Below are positions 9,058 through 23,359 of a DNA stretch of 64,000 nucleotides, piece by piece; position 1 is the stretch's first letter, and every line of letters starts with the position of its first letter. The notes beneath the pieces were generated by a model that had not been told where the DNA came from, searched no databases, and saw only the letters and a list, made by a program, of their open reading frames with translations. Made by a program: the position numbers and the translations under genes. Source of the DNA: Volvox africanus (Eukaryota; Chlorophyta; Chlorophyceae; Chlamydomonadales; Volvocaceae); the NCBI GenBank assembly GCA_030268105.1, contig BSDZ01000048.1:1-64000 (forward strand), in the 5' to 3' direction.

Positions 9058-9926
9058 CATGAGATTCATAAGAATCATATGAATCATAATGATAGGGCTC
9101 CGGTGTTCCCTCCCCATCTCCCTCCCCCGCCCTTTGTCGGCGATGATGGTGGTGCTTTGGCGGCGTCGGTGGTGGCGTCGGTGGCGGACGGAGGGAGGGA
9201 CGGAGAGAGGTTCCCATTCCCACCATCGCCACCGCTGCCACCACGGCCACATACACCACTACGGCTACCGCCGCAAACACCGCCACCAAGGCGACCGCTG
9301 TAAGTATCCTGGGGTATGTACGGGCAGTGTTCATAATTGGATCTTAAACTGACATTCTGCGATTTGGCCTTCGTAGGCGGACACAACAGGGTCACTACAC
9401 CCATGAAATCGAAACGGGTAAGATATGATACGGGATCGAGTTCAAAGGTGACATGTGTATGTCTTGATGCCTTGACTGACTGAGGGATTACCTTGCAGGG
9501 ATGTTTCGCTCTAGAGTGGTGAATGACCCTTCCCCTTGGTTTTGGATTTACGATATACTGCCACTGACATTTTCGATGGGGCCTTTGTAGGCAGCCACAA
9601 TTCCAGGACGGGCTTAGTATGCTAGGCGTCCGGGTCCGCTGTGCCTTGCGAGGTACGGAAATTCCTTATCCGCAACAGTGACAATCGAATGCCAATAACA
9701 GTAATAGTAATAAAAATAAAAATAATAGTAATAAAAATAATAATTATTATAAACATTTATATATTTATATAAATAATAATAATAATAAACATAATAAACA
9801 TAATAAACGTAATAATAATAATTAACATAATTAACATAATTAACGTAATATGAATATTTATAATTATCATAATAATTTTAATCATAATAATTATTATTTT
9901 AATTACTATTTTTATTTATTTATAAT
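9058..9926. repeat. Satellite unit 10 (869 bp, beta)
   Basis: m1 TCCCT. B 9306-9679 has GTGGTGAATG, GATATACTG and TTTTCGATGGGG. The A module before it and its own A both have GTAATATGAATATT. Confidence 0.95.
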
Positions 9927-10795
9927 CATGAGATTCATAAGAATCATATGAATCATAATGATAGGGCTCCGGTGTTCCCTCCCCATCTCCCTCCCCCGCC
10001 CTTTGTCGGCGATGATGGTGGTGCTTTGGCGGCGTCGGTGGTGGCGTCGGTGGCGGACGGAGGGAGGGACGGAGAGAGGTTCCCATTCCCACCATCGCCA
10101 CCGCTGCCACCACGGCCACATACACCACTACGGCTACCGCCGCAAACACCGCCACCAAGGCGACCGCTGTAAGTATCCTGGGGTATGTACGGGCAGTGTT
10201 CATAATTGGATCTTTAACTGACATTCTGCGATTTGGCCTTCGTAGGCGGACACAACAGGGTCACTACACCCATGAAATCGAAACGGGTAAGATATGATAC
10301 GGGATCGAGTTCAAAGGTGACATGTGTATGTCTTGATGCCTTGACTGACTGAGGGATTACCTTGCAGGGATGTTTCGCTCTAGAGTGGTAAATGACCCTT
10401 CCCCTTGGTTTTGGATTTACGATATTCTGCCACTGACATTTTCGATGGGGCCTTTGTAGGCAGCCACAATTCCAGGACGGGCTTAGTATGCTAGGCGTCC
10501 GGGTCCGCTGTGCCTTGCGAGGTACGGAAATTCCTTATCCGCAACAGTGACAATCGAATGCCAATAACAGTAATAGTAATAAAAATAAAAATAATAGTAA
10601 TAAAAATAATAATTATTATAAACATTTATATATTTATATAAATAATAATAATAATAAACATAATAAACATAATAAACGTAATAATAATAATTAACATAAT
10701 TAACATAATTAACGTAATATGAATATTTATAATTATCATAATAATTTTAATCATAATAATTATTATTTTAATTACTATTTTTATTTATTTATAAT
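9927..10795. repeat. Satellite unit 11 (869 bp, beta)
   Basis: m1 TCCCT. B 10175-10548 has GGATCTTTAACTG, GTGGTAAATG, GATATTCTG and TTTTCGATGGGG; the B haplotype matches unit 16 in its 3' part. Confidence 0.95.
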
Positions 10796-11673
10796 CATGA
10801 GATTCATAAGAATCATATGAATCATAATGATAGGGCTCCGGTGTTCCCTCCCCATCTCCCTCCCCCGCCCTTTGTCGGCGATGATGGTGGTGCTTTGGCG
10901 GCGTCGGTGGTGGCGTCGGTGGCGGACGGAGGGAGGGACGGAGAGAGGTTCCCATTCCCACCATCGCCACCGCTGCCACCACGGCCACATACACCACTAC
11001 GGCTACCGCCGCAAACACCGCCACCAAGGCGACCGCTGTAAGTATCCTGGGGTATGTACGGGCAGTGTTCATAATTGGATCTTAAACTGACATTCTGCGA
11101 TTTGGCCTTCGTAGGCGGACACAACAGGGTCACTACACCCATGAAATCGAAACGGGTAAGATATGATACGGGATCGAGTTCAAAGGTGACATGTGTATGT
11201 CTTGATGCCTTGACTGACTGAGGGATTACCTTGCAGGGATGTTTCGCTCTAGAGTGGTGAATGACCCTTCCCCTTGGTTTTGGATTTACGATATTCTGCC
11301 ACTGACATTTTCGATTGGGCCTTTGTAGGCAGCCACAATTCCAGGACGGGCTTAGTATGCTAGGCATCCGGGTCCGCTGTGCCTTGCGAGGTACGGAAAT
11401 TCCTTATCCGCAACAGTGACAATCGAATGCCAATAACAGTAATAGTAATAAAAATAAAAATAATAGAAATAAAAATAATAATTATTATAAACATTAATAT
11501 ATTTATATAAATAATAATAATAATAAACATAATAAACATAATAAACGTAATAATAATAATTAACATAATTAACATAATTAACGTAATTAACGTAATATTA
11601 ATATTTATAATTATCATAATAATTTTAATCATAATAATTATTATTTTAATTACTATTTTTATTTATTTATAAT
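10796..11673. repeat. Satellite unit 12 (878 bp, beta)
   Basis: m1 TCCCT. B 11044-11417 has GATATTCTG, TTTTCGATTGGG and GGCATCCGGG. A (256 bp) gains one 9-bp AATTAACGT block and reads AATAGAAAT. Paralleled by unit 17, 4728 bp downstream. Confidence 0.95.
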
Positions 11674-12542
11674 CATGAGATTCATAAGAATCATATGAAT
11701 CATAATGATAGGGCTCCGGTGTTCCCTCCCCATCTCCCTCCCCCGCCCTTTGTCGGCGATGATGGTGGTGCTTTGGCGGCGTCGGTGGTGGCGTCGGTGG
11801 CGGACGGAGGGAGGGACGGAGAGAGGTTCCCATTCCCACCATCGCCACCGCTGCCACCACGGCCACATACACCACTACGGCTACCGCCGCAAACACCGCC
11901 ACCAAGGCGACCGCTGTAAGTATCCTGGGGTATGTACGGGCAGTGTTCATAATTGGATCTTAAACTGACATTCTGCGATTTGGCCTTCGTAGGCGGACAC
12001 AACAGGGTCACTACACCCATGAAATCGAAACGGGTAAGATATGATACGGGATCGAGTTCAAAGGTGACATGTGTATGTCTTGATGCCTTGACTGACTGAG
12101 GGATTACCTTGCAGGGATGTTTCGCTCTAGAGTGGTGAATGACCCTTCCCCTTGGTTTTGGATTTACGATATACTGCCACTGACATTTTCGATGGGGCCT
12201 TTGTAGGCAGCCACAATTCCAGGACGGGCTTAGTATGCTAGGCGTCCGGGTCCGCTGTGCCTTGCGAGGTACGGAAATTCCTTATCCGCAACAGTGACAA
12301 TCGAATGCCAATAACAGTAATAGTAATAAAAATAAAAATAATAGTAATAAAAATAATAATTATTATAAACATTTATATATTTATATAAATAATAATAATA
12401 ATAAACATAATAAACATAATAAACGTAATAATAATAATTAACATAATTAACATAATTAACGTAATATTAATATTTTTAATAATCATAATAATTTTAATTA
12501 TAATAATTATTATTTTAATTACTATTTTTATTTATTTATAAT
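11674..12542. repeat. Satellite unit 13 (869 bp, beta)
   Basis: m1 TCCCT. B 11922-12295 has GATATACTG and TTTTCGATGGGG. A contains AATATTTTTAATAATCAT, shared with the A before unit 8. Confidence 0.95.
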
Positions 12543-13785
12543 CATGAGATTCATAAGAATCATATGAATCATAATGATAGGGCTCCGGTGTTCCCTCCCC
12601 ATCTCCCTCCCCCGCCCTTTGTCGGCGATGATGGTGGTGCTTTGGCGGCGTCGGTGGTGGCGTCGGTGGCGGACGGAGGGAGGGACGGAGAGAGGTTCCC
12701 ATTCCCACCATCGCCACCGCTGCCACCACGGCCACATACACCACTACGGCTACCGCCGCAAACACCGCCACCAAGGCGACCTCTGTAAGTATCCTGGGGT
12801 ATGTACGGGCAGTGTTCATAATTGGATCTTAAACTGACATTCTGCGATTTGGCCTTCGTAGGCGGACACAACAGGGTCACTACACCCATGAAATCGAAAC
12901 GGGTAAGATATGATACGGGATCGAGTTCAAAGGTGACATGTGTATGTCTTGATGCCTTGACTGACTGAGGGATTACCTTGCAGGGATGTTTCGCTCTAGA
13001 GTGGTGAATGACCCTTCCCCTTGGTTTTGGATTTACGATATACTGCCACTGACATTTCCGATTGGGCCTTTGTAGGCAGCCACAATTCCAGGACGGGCTT
13101 AGTATGCTAGGCGTCCGGGTCCGCTGTCCCTTGCGAGGTACGGAAATTCCGTATCCGCAACAGTATCCTGGGGTATGTACGGGCAGTGTTCATAAGTGGA
13201 TCTTTAACTGACATTCTGCGATTTGGCCTTCGTAGGCGGACACAACAGGGTCACTACACCCATGAAATCGAAACGGGTAAGATATGATACGGGATCGAGT
13301 TCAAAGGTGACATGTGTATGTCTTGATGCCTTGACTGACTGAGGGATTACCTTGCAGGGATGTTTCGCTCTAGAGTGGTGAATGACCCTTCCCCTTGGTT
13401 TTGGATTTACGATATACTGCCACTGACATTTCCGATTGGGCCTTTGTAGGCAGCCACAATTCCAGGACGGGCTTAGTATGCTAGGCATCCGGGTCCGCTG
13501 TGCCTTGCGAGGTACGGAAATTCCTTATCCGCAACAGTGACAATCGAATGCCAATAACAGTAATAGTAATAAAAATAAAAATAATAGTAATAAAAATAAT
13601 AATTATTATAAACATTTATATATTTATATAAATAATAATAATAATAAACATAATAAACATAATAAACGTAATAATAATAATTAACATAATTAACATAATT
13701 AACGTAATATGAATATTTATAATTATCATAATAATTTTAATTATAATAATTATTATTTTAATTACTATTTTTATTTATTTATAAT
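12543..13785. repeat. Satellite unit 14 (1243 bp, two B modules, beta)
   Basis: m1 TCCCT and private GACCTCTG at the end of G. B1 12791-13164 ends CTGTCCCTTGCG and B2 13165-13538 starts with TCATAAGTGGATCTTTAAC, the same pair as B2-B3 of unit 8. Confidence 0.95.
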
Positions 13786-14654
13786 CATGAGATTCATAAG
13801 AATCATATGAATCATAATGATAGGGCTCCGGTGTGCCCTCCCCATCTCCCTCCCCCGCCCTTTGTCGGCGATGATGGTGGTGCTTTGGCGGCGTCGGTGG
13901 TGGCGTCGGTGGCGGACGGAGGGAGGGACGGAGAGAGGTTCCCATTCCCACCATCGCCACCGCTGCCACCACGGCCACATACACCACTACGGCTACCGCC
14001 GCAAACACCGCCACCAAGGCGACCGCTGTAAGTATCCTGGGGTATGTACGGGCAGTGTTCATAATTGGATCTTAAACTGACATTCTGCGATTTGGCCTTC
14101 GTAGGCGGACACAACAGGGTCACTACACCCATGAAATCGTCACGGGTAAGATATGATACGGGATCGAGTTCAAAGGTGACATGTGTATGTCTTGATGCCT
14201 TGACTGACTGAGGGATTACCTTGCAGGGATGTTTCGCTCTAGAGTGGTGAATGACCCTTCCCCTTGGTTTTGGATTTACGATATACTGCCACTGACATTT
14301 TCGATGGGGCCTTTGTAGGCAGCCACAATTCCAGGACGGGCTTAGTATGCTAGGCGTCCGGGTCCGCTGTGCCTTGCGAGGTACGGAAATTCCTTATCCG
14401 CAACAGTGACAATCGAATGCCAATAACAGTAATAGTAATAAAAATAAAAATAATAGTAATAAAAATAATAATTATTATAAACATTTATATATTTATATAA
14501 ATAATAATAATAATAAACATAATAAACATAATAAACGTAATAATAATAATTAACATAATTAACATAATTAACGTAATATGAATATTTATAATTATCATAA
14601 TAATTTTAATCATAATAATTATTATTTTAATTACTATTTTTATTTATTTATAAT
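13786..14654. repeat. Satellite unit 15 (869 bp, beta)
   Basis: m1 GCCCT on beta, as in unit 9. B 14034-14407 has TCGTCACGG and TTTTCGATGGGG. Confidence 0.95.
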
Positions 14655-15523
14655 CATGAGATTCATAAGAATCATATGAATCATAATGATAGGGCTCCGG
14701 TGTTCCCTCCCCATCTCCCTCCTCCGCCCTTTGTCGGCGATGATGGTGGTGCTTTGGCGGCGTCGGTGGTGGCGTCGGTGGCGGACGGAGGGAGGGACGG
14801 AGAGAGGTTCCCATTCCCACCATCGCCACCGCTGCCACCACGGCCACATACACCACTACGGCTACCGCCGCAAACACCGCCACCAAGGCGACCGCTGTAA
14901 GTATCCTGGGGTATGTACGGGCAGTGTTCATAATTGGATCTTAAACTGACATTCTGCGATTTGGCCTTCGTAGGCGGACACAACAGGGTCACTACACCCA
15001 TGAAATCGAAACGGGTAAGATATGATACGGGATCGAGTTCAAAGGTGACATGTGTATGTCTTGATGCCTTGACTGACTGAGGGATTACCTTGCAGGGATG
15101 TTTCGCTCTAGAGTGGTAAATGACCCTTCCCCTTGGTTTTGGATTTACGATATTCTGCCACTGACATTTTCGATGGGGCCTTTGTAGGCAGCCACAATTC
15201 CAGGACGGGCTTAGTATGCTAGGCGTCCGGGTCCGCTGTGCCTTGCGAGGTACGGAAATTCCTTATCCGCAACAGTGACAATCGAATGCCAATAACAGTA
15301 ATAGTAATAAAAATAAAAATAATAGTAATAAAAATAATAATTATTATAAACATTTATATATTTATATAAATAATAATAATAATAAACATAATAAACATAA
15401 TAAACGTAATAATAATAATTAACATAATTAACATAATTAACGTAATATGAATATTTATAATTATCATAATAATTTTAATCATAATAATTATTATTTTAAT
15501 TACTATTTTTATTTATTTATAAT
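14655..15523. repeat. Satellite unit 16 (869 bp, beta)
   Basis: m1 TCCCT with CTCCTCCGCCC, which splits the C5 run and should weaken the G-quadruplex. B 14903-15276 has GTGGTAAATG, GATATTCTG and TTTTCGATGGGG. Confidence 0.95.
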
Positions 15524-16401
15524 CATGAGATTCATAAGAATCATATGAATCATAATGATAGGGCTCCGGTGTTCCCTCCCCATCTCCCTCCCCCGCCCTT
15601 TGTCGGCGATGATGGTGGTGCTTTGGCGGCGTCGGTGGTGGCGTCGGTGGCGGACGGAGGGAGGGACGGAGAGAGGTTCCCATTCCCACCATCGCCACCG
15701 CTGCCACCACGGCCACATACACCACTACGGCTACCGCCGCAAACACCGCCACCAAGGCGACCGCTGTAAGTATCCTGGGGTATGTACGGGCAGTGTTCAT
15801 AATTGGATCTTAAACTGACATTCTGCGATTTGGCCTTCGTAGGCGGACACAACAGGGTCACTACACCCATGAAATCGAAACGGGTAAGATATGATACGGG
15901 ATCGAGTTCAAAGGTGACATGTGTATGTCTTGATGCCTTGACTGACTGAGGGATTACCTTGCAGGGATGTTTCGCTCTAGAGTGGTGAATGACCCTTCCC
16001 CTTGGTTTTGGATTTACGATATTCTGCCACTGACATTTTCGATTGGGCCTTTGTAGGCAGCCACAATTCCAGGACGGGCTTAGTATGCTAGGCATCCGGG
16101 TCCGCTGTGCCTTGCGAGGTACGGAAATTCCTTATCCGCAACAGTGACAATCGAATGCCAATAACAGTAATAGTAATAAAAATAAAAATAATAGAAATAA
16201 AAATAATAATTATTATAAACATTAATATATTTATATAAATAATAATAATAATAAACATAATAAACATAATAAACGTAATAATAATAATTAACATAATTAA
16301 CATAATTAACGTAATTAACGTAATATTAATATTTATAATTATCATAATAATTTCAATCATAATAATTATTATTTTAATTACTATTTTTATTTATTTATAA
16401 T
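15524..16401. repeat. Satellite unit 17 (878 bp, beta), parallel of unit 12
   Basis: B 15772-16145 has the same haplotype as unit 12, and A has AATAGAAAT and the extra AATTAACGT block; a private AATTTCAATCAT change separates the two. Confidence 0.95.
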
Positions 16402-17258
16402 CATGAGATTCATAAGAATCATATGAATCATAATGATAGGGCTCCGGTGTTCCCTCCCCATCTCCCTCCCCCGCCCTTTGTCGGCGATGATGGTGGTGCT
16501 TTGGCGGCGTCGGTGGTGGCGTCGGTGGCGGACGGAGGGAGGGACGGAGAGAGGTTCCCATTCCCACCATCGCCACCGCTGCCACCACGGCCACATACAC
16601 CACTACGGCTACCGCCGCAAACACCGCCACCAAGGCGACCGCTGTAAGTATCCTGGGGTATGTACGGGCAGTGTTCATAATTGGATCTTAAACTGACATT
16701 CTGCGATTTGGCCTTCGTAGGCGGACACAACAGGGTCACTACACCCATGAAATCGAAACGGGTAAGATATGATACGGGATCGAGTTCAAAGGTGACATGT
16801 GTATGTCTTGATGCCTTGACTGACTGAGGGATTACCTTGCAGGGATGTTTCGCTCTAGAGTGGTAAATGACCCTTCCCCTTGGTTTTGGATTTACGATAT
16901 ACTGCCACTGACATTTTCGATTGGGCCTTTGTAGGCAGCCACAATTCCAGGACGGGCTTAGTATGCTAGGCATCCGGGTCCGCTGTGCCTTGCGAGGTAC
17001 GGAAATTCCTTATCCGCAACAGTGACAATCGAATGCCAATAACAGTAATAGTAATAAAAATAAAAATAATAGTAATAAAAATAATAATTATTATAAACAT
17101 TAATATATTTATATAAATAATAATAATAAACATAATAAACGTAATAATAATAATTAACATAATTAACATAATTAACGTAATATGAATATTTATAATTATC
17201 ATAATAATTTTAATCATAATAATTATTATTTTAATTACTATTTTTATTTATTTATAAT
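16402..17258. repeat. Satellite unit 18 (857 bp, beta, shortest)
   Basis: B 16650-17023 has GTGGTAAATG, GATATACTG and GGCATCCGGG. A is 235 bp, having lost one TAA and one CATAATAAA block. Confidence 0.95.
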
Positions 17259-18136
17259 CATGAGATTCATAAGAATCATATGAATCATAATGATAGGGCT
17301 CCGGTGTTCCCTCCCCATCTCCCTCCCCCGCCCTTTGTCGGCGATGATGGTGGTGCTTTGGCGGCGTCGGTGGTGGCGTCGGTGGCGGACGGAGGGAGGG
17401 ACGGAGAGAGGTTCCCATTCCCACCATCGCCACCGCTGCCACCACGGCCACATACACCACTACGGCTACCGCCGCAAACACCGCCACCAAGGCGACCGCT
17501 GTAAGTATCCTGGGGTATGTACGGGCAGTGTTCATAATTGGATCTTAAACTGACATTCTGCGATTTGGCCTTCGTAGGCGGACACAACAGGGTCACTACA
17601 CCCATGAAATCGAAACGGGTAAGATATGATACGGGATCGAGTTCAAAGGTGACATGTGTATGTCTTGATGCCTTGACTGACTGAGGGATTACCTTGCAGG
17701 GATGTTTCGCTCTAGAGTGGTGAATGACCCTTCCCCTTGGTTTTGGATTTACGATATTCTGCCACTGACATTTTCGATTGGGCCTTTGTAGGCAGCCACA
17801 ATTCCAGGACGGGCTTAGTATGCTAGGCATCCGGGTCCGCTGTGCCTTGCGAGGTACGGAAATTCCTTATCCGCAACAGTGACAATCGAATGCCAATAAC
17901 AGTAATAGTAATAAAAATAAAAATAATAGTAATAAAAATAATAATTATTATAAACATTAATATATTTATATAAATAATAATAATAATAAACATAATAAAC
18001 ATAATAAACGTAATAATAATAATTAACATAATTAACATAATTAACGTAATTAACGTAATATTAATATTTATAATTATCATAATAATTTTAATCATAATAA
18101 TTATTATTTTAATTACTATTTTTATTTATTTATAAT
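17259..18136. repeat. Satellite unit 19 (878 bp, beta)
   Basis: B 17507-17880 has the unit 12/17 haplotype. A has the extra AATTAACGT block but AATAGTAAT instead of AATAGAAAT. Confidence 0.95.
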
Positions 18137-19005
18137 CATGAGATTCATAAGAATCATATGAATCATAATGATAGGGCTCCGGTGTTCCCTCCCCATCTCC
18201 CTCCCCCGCCCTTTGTCGGCGATGATGGTGGTGCTTTGGCGGCGTCGGTGGTGGCGTCGGTGGCGGACGGAGGGAGGGACGGAGAGAGGTTCCCATTCCC
18301 ACCATCGCCACCGCTGCCACCACGGCCACATACACCACTACGGCTACCGCCGCAAACACCGCCACCAAGGCGACCGCTGTAAGTATCCTGGGGTATGTAC
18401 GGGCAGTGTTCATAATTGGATCTTAAACTGACATTCTGCGATTTGGCCTTCGTAGGCGGACACAACAGGGTCACTACACCCATGAAATCGAAACGGGTAA
18501 GATATGATACGGGATCGAGTTCAAAGGTGACATGTGTATGTCTTGATGCCTTGACTGACTGAGGGATTACCTTGCAGGGATGTTTCGCTCTAGAGTGGTA
18601 AATGACCCTTCCCCTTGGTTTTGGATTTAGGATATTCTGCCACTGACATTTTCGATTGGGCCTTTGTAGGCAGCCACAATTCCAGGACGGGCTTAGTATG
18701 CTAGGCGTCCGGGTCCGCTGTGCCTTGCGAGGTACGGAAATTCCTTATCCGCAACAGTGACAATCGAATGCCAATAACAGTAATAGTAATAAAAATAAAA
18801 ATAATAGTAATAAAAATAATAATTATTATAAACATTAATATATTTATATAAATAATAATAATAATAAACATAATAAACATAATAAACGTAATAATAATAA
18901 TTAACATAATTAACGTAATTAACGTAATATTAATATTTATAATTATCATAATAATTTTAATCATAATAATTATTATTTTAATTACTATTTTTATTTATTT
19001 ATAAT
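18137..19005. repeat. Satellite unit 20 (869 bp, beta)
   Basis: B 18385-18758 has GTGGTAAATG with TTTAGGATATTC and TTTTCGATTGGG. A has only one AATTAACAT before AATTAACGT blocks. Confidence 0.95.
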
Positions 19006-19874
19006 CATGAGATTCATAAGAATCATATGAATCATAATGATAGGGCTCCGGTGTTCCCTCCCCATCTCCCTCCCCCGCCCTTTGTCGGCGATGATGGTGG
19101 TGCTTTGGCGGCGTCGGTGGTGGCGTCGGTGGCGGACGGAGGGAGGGACGGAGAGAGGTTCCCATTCCCACCATCGCCACCGCTGCCACCACGGCCACAT
19201 ACACCACTACGGCTACCGCCGCAAACACCGCCACCAAGGCGACCGCTGTAAGTATCCTGGGGTATGTACGGGCAGTGTTCATAATTGGATCTTAAACTGA
19301 CATTCTGCGATTTGGCCTTCGTTGGCGGACACAACAGGGTCACTACACCCATGAAATCGAAACGGGTAAGATATGATACGGGATCGAGTTCAAAGGTGAC
19401 ATGTGTATGTCTTGATGCCTTGACTGACTGAGGGATTACCTTGCAGGGATGTTTCGCTCTAGAGTGGTAAATGACCCTTCCCCTTGGTTTTGGATTTACG
19501 ATATTCTGCCACTGACATTTTCGATTGGGCCTTTGTAGGCAGCCACAATTCCAGGACGGGCTTAGTATGCTAGGCGTCCGGGTCCGCTGTGCCTTGCGAG
19601 GTACGGAAATTCCTTATCCGCAACAGTGACAATCGAATGCGAATAACAGTAATAGTAATAAAAATAAAAATAATAGTAATAAAAATAATAATTATTATAA
19701 ACATTAATATATTTATATAAATAATAATAATAATAAACATAATAAACGTAATAATAATAATTAACATAATTAACATAATTAACGTAATTAACGTAATATG
19801 AATATTTATAATTATCATAATAATTTTAATCATAATAATTATTATTTTAATTACTATTTTTATTTATTTATAAT
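19006..19874. repeat. Satellite unit 21 (869 bp, beta)
   Basis: B 19254-19627 has CCTTCGTTGGCGG; A starts with AATGCGAATAAC. Both marks recur in unit 25, 3485 bp downstream. Confidence 0.95.
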
Positions 19875-20743
19875 CATGAGATTCATAAGAATCATATGAA
19901 TCATAATGATAGGGCTCCGGTGTTCCCTCCCCATCTCCCTCCCCCGCCCTTTGTCGGCGATGATGGTGGTGCTTTGGCGGCGTCGGTGGTGGCGTCGGTG
20001 GCGGACGGAGGGAGGGACGGAGAGAGGTTCCCATTCCCACCATCGCCACCGCTGCCACCACGGCCACATACACCACTACGGCTACCGCCGCAAACACCGC
20101 CACCAAGGCGACCGCTGTAAGTATCCTGGGGTATGTACGGGCAGTGTTCATAATTGGATCTTAAACTGACATTCTCCCATTTGGCCTTCGTAGGCGGACA
20201 CAACAGGGTCACTACACCCATGAAATCGAAACGGGTAAGATATGATACGGGATCGAGTTCAAAGGTGACATGTGTATGTCTTGATGCCTTGACTGACTGA
20301 GGGATTACCTTGCAGGGATGTTTCGCTCTAGAGTGGTAAATGACCCTTCCCCTTGGTTTTGGATTTACGATATTCTGCCACTGACATTTTCGATTGGGCC
20401 TTTGTAGGCAGCCACAATTCCAGGACGGGCTTAGTATGCTAGGCGTCCGGGTCCGCTGTGCCTTGCGAGGTACGGAAATTCCTTATCCGCAACAGTGACA
20501 ATCGAATGCCAATAACAGTAATAGTAATAAAAATAAAAATAATAGTAATAAAAATAATAATTATTATAAACATTAATATATTTATATAAATAATAATAAT
20601 AATAAACATAATAAACGTAATAATAATAATTAACATAATTAACATAATTAACGTAATTAACGTAATATGAATATTTATAATTATCATAATAATTTTAATC
20701 ATAATAATTATTATTTTAATTACTATTTTTATTTATTTATAAT
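19875..20743. repeat. Satellite unit 22 (869 bp, beta)
   Basis: B 20123-20496 has CTCCCATTTGG, an intermediate between the CTCCCATTGGG and CTGCGATTTGG alleles. Confidence 0.95.
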
Positions 20744-21612
20744 CATGAGATTCATAAGAATCATATGAATCATAATGATAGGGCTCCGGTGTTCCCTCCC
20801 CATCTCCCTCCCCCGCCCTTTGTCGGCGATGATGGTGGTGCTTTGGCGGCGTCGGTGGTGGCGTCGGTGGCGGACGGAGGGAGGGACGGAGAGAGGTTCC
20901 CATTCCCACCATCGCCACCGCTGCCACCACGGCCACATACACCACTACGGCTACCGCCGCAAACACCGCCACCAAGGCGACCGCTGTAAGTATCCTGGGG
21001 TATGTACGGGCAGTGTTCATAATTGGATCTTAAACTGACATTCTCCCATTTGGCCTTCGTAGGCGGACACAACAGGGTCACTACACCCATGAAATCGAAA
21101 CGGGTAAGATATGATACGGGATCGAGTTCAAAGGTGACATGTGTATGTCTTGATGCCTTGACTGACTGAGGGATTACCTTGCAGGGATGTTTCGCTCTAG
21201 AGTGGTAAATGACCCTTCCCCTTGGTTTTGGATTTACGATATTCTGCCACTGACATTTTCGATTGGGCCTTTGTAGGCAGCCACAATTCCAGGACGGGCT
21301 TAGTATGCTAGGCGTCCGGGTCCGCTGTGCCTTGCGAGGTACGGAAATTCCTTATCCGCAACAGTGACAATCGAATGCCAATAACAGTAATAGTAATAAT
21401 AATAAAAATAATAGTAATAAAAATAATAATTATTATAAAAATTAATATATTTATATAAATAATAATAATAATAAACATAATAAACATAATAAACGTAATA
21501 ATAATAATTAACATAATTAACATAATTAACGTAATATTAATATTTATAATTATCATAATAATTTTAATCATAATAATTATTATTTTAATTACTATTTTTA
21601 TTTATTTATAAT
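20744..21612. repeat. Satellite unit 23 (869 bp, beta), near-copy of unit 22
   Basis: B 20992-21365 carries CTCCCATTTGG. A has AATAATAATAAAAATAATAG and ATTATAAAAATTAAT, the A form that precedes every GGAAAG/ACACCA G module here. Confidence 0.95.
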
Positions 21613-22490
21613 CATGAGATTCATAAGAATCATATGAATCATAATGATAGGGCTCCGGTGTTCCCTCCCCATCTCCCTCCCCCGCCCTTTGTCGGCGATG
21701 ATGGTGGTGCTTTGGCGGCGTCGGTGGTGGCGTCGGTGGCGGACGGAGGGAGGGACGGAAAGAGGTTCCCATTCCCACCATCGCCACCGCTGCCACCACG
21801 GCCACATACACCACTACGGCTACCGCCGCAAACACAGCCACCAAGGCGACCGCTGTAAGTATCCTGGGGTATGTACGGGCAGTGTTCATAATTGGATCTT
21901 TAACTGACATTCTGCGATTTGGCCTTCGTAGGCGGACACAACAGGGTCACTACACCCATGAAATCGAAACGGGTAAGATATGATACGGGATCGAGTTCAA
22001 AGGTGACATGTGTATGTCTTGATGCCTTGACTGACTGAGGGATTACCTTGCAGGGATGTTTCGCTCTAGAGTGGTAAATGACCCTTCCCCTTGGTTTTGG
22101 ATTTACGATATACTGCCACTGACATTTCCGATTGGGCCTTTGTAGGCAGCCACAATTCCAGGACGGGCTTAGTATGCTAGGCGTCCGGGTCCGCTGTGCC
22201 TTGCGAGGTACGGAAATTCCTTATCCGCAACAGTGACAATCGAATGCCAATAACAGTAATAGTAATAAAAATAAAAATAATAGTAATAAAAATAATAATT
22301 ATTATAAACATTAATATATTTATATAAATAATAATAATAATAAACATAATAAACATAATAAACGTAATAATAATAATTAACATAATTAACATAATTAACA
22401 TAATTAACGTAATATGAATATTTATAATTATCATAATAATTTTAATCATAATAATTATTATTTTAATTACTATTTTTATTTATTTATAAT
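21613..22490. repeat. Satellite unit 24 (878 bp, beta variant)
   Basis: m1 TCCCT, GGAAAG with ACACCA, and private AACACAGCC shared with units 27 and 29. B 21861-22234 has GGATCTTTAACTG. A has one extra 9-bp AATTAACAT block. Confidence 0.95.
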
Positions 22491-23359
22491 CATGAGATTC
22501 ATAAGAATCATATGAATCATAATGATAGGGCTCCGGTGTTCCCTCCCCATCTCCCTCCCCCGCCCTTTGTCGGCGATGATGGTGGTGCTTTGGCGGCGTC
22601 GGTGGTGGCGTCGGTGGCGGACGGAGGGAGGGACGGAGAGAGGTTCCCATTCCCACCATCGCCACCGCTGCCACCACGGCCACATACACCACTACGGCTA
22701 CCGCCGCAAACACCGCCACCAAGGCGACCGCTGTAAGTATCCTGGGGTATGTACGGGCAGTGTTCATAATTGGATCTTAAACTGACATTCTGCGATTTGG
22801 CCTTCGTTGGCGGACACAACAGGGTCACTACACCCATGAAATCGAAACGGGTAAGATATGATACGGGATCGAGTTCAAAGGTGACATGTGTATGTCTTGA
22901 TGCCTTGACTGACTGAGGGATTACCTTGCAGGGATGTTTCGCTCTAGAGTGGTAAATGACCCTTCCCCTTGGTTTTGGATTTACGATATTCTGCCACTGA
23001 CATTTTCGATTGGGCCTTTGTAGGCAGCCACAATTCCAGGACGGGCTTAGTATGCTAGGCGTCCGGGTCCGCTGTGCCTTGCGAGGTACGGAAATTCCTT
23101 ATCCGCAACAGTGACAATCGAATGCGAATAACAGTAATAGTAATAAAAATAAAAATAATAGTAATAAAAATAATAATTATTATAAACATTAATATATTTA
23201 TATAAATAATAATAATAATAAACATAATAAACGTAATAATAATAATTAACATAATTAACATAATTAACGTAATTAACGTAATATGAATATTTATAATTAT
23301 CATAATAATTTTAATCATAATAATTATTATTTTAATTACTATTTTTATTTATTTATAAT
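22491..23359. repeat. Satellite unit 25 (869 bp, beta), copy of unit 21
   Basis: B 22739-23112 has CCTTCGTTGGCGG and A begins AATGCGAATAAC, as in unit 21. Confidence 0.95.

Noticed and set aside
11360..11632. Minus-strand Ile/Met-rich frames in A modules
   Set aside because: These are translations of AT-rich triplet repeats; lengths vary with 9-bp indels and have no protein-like features.
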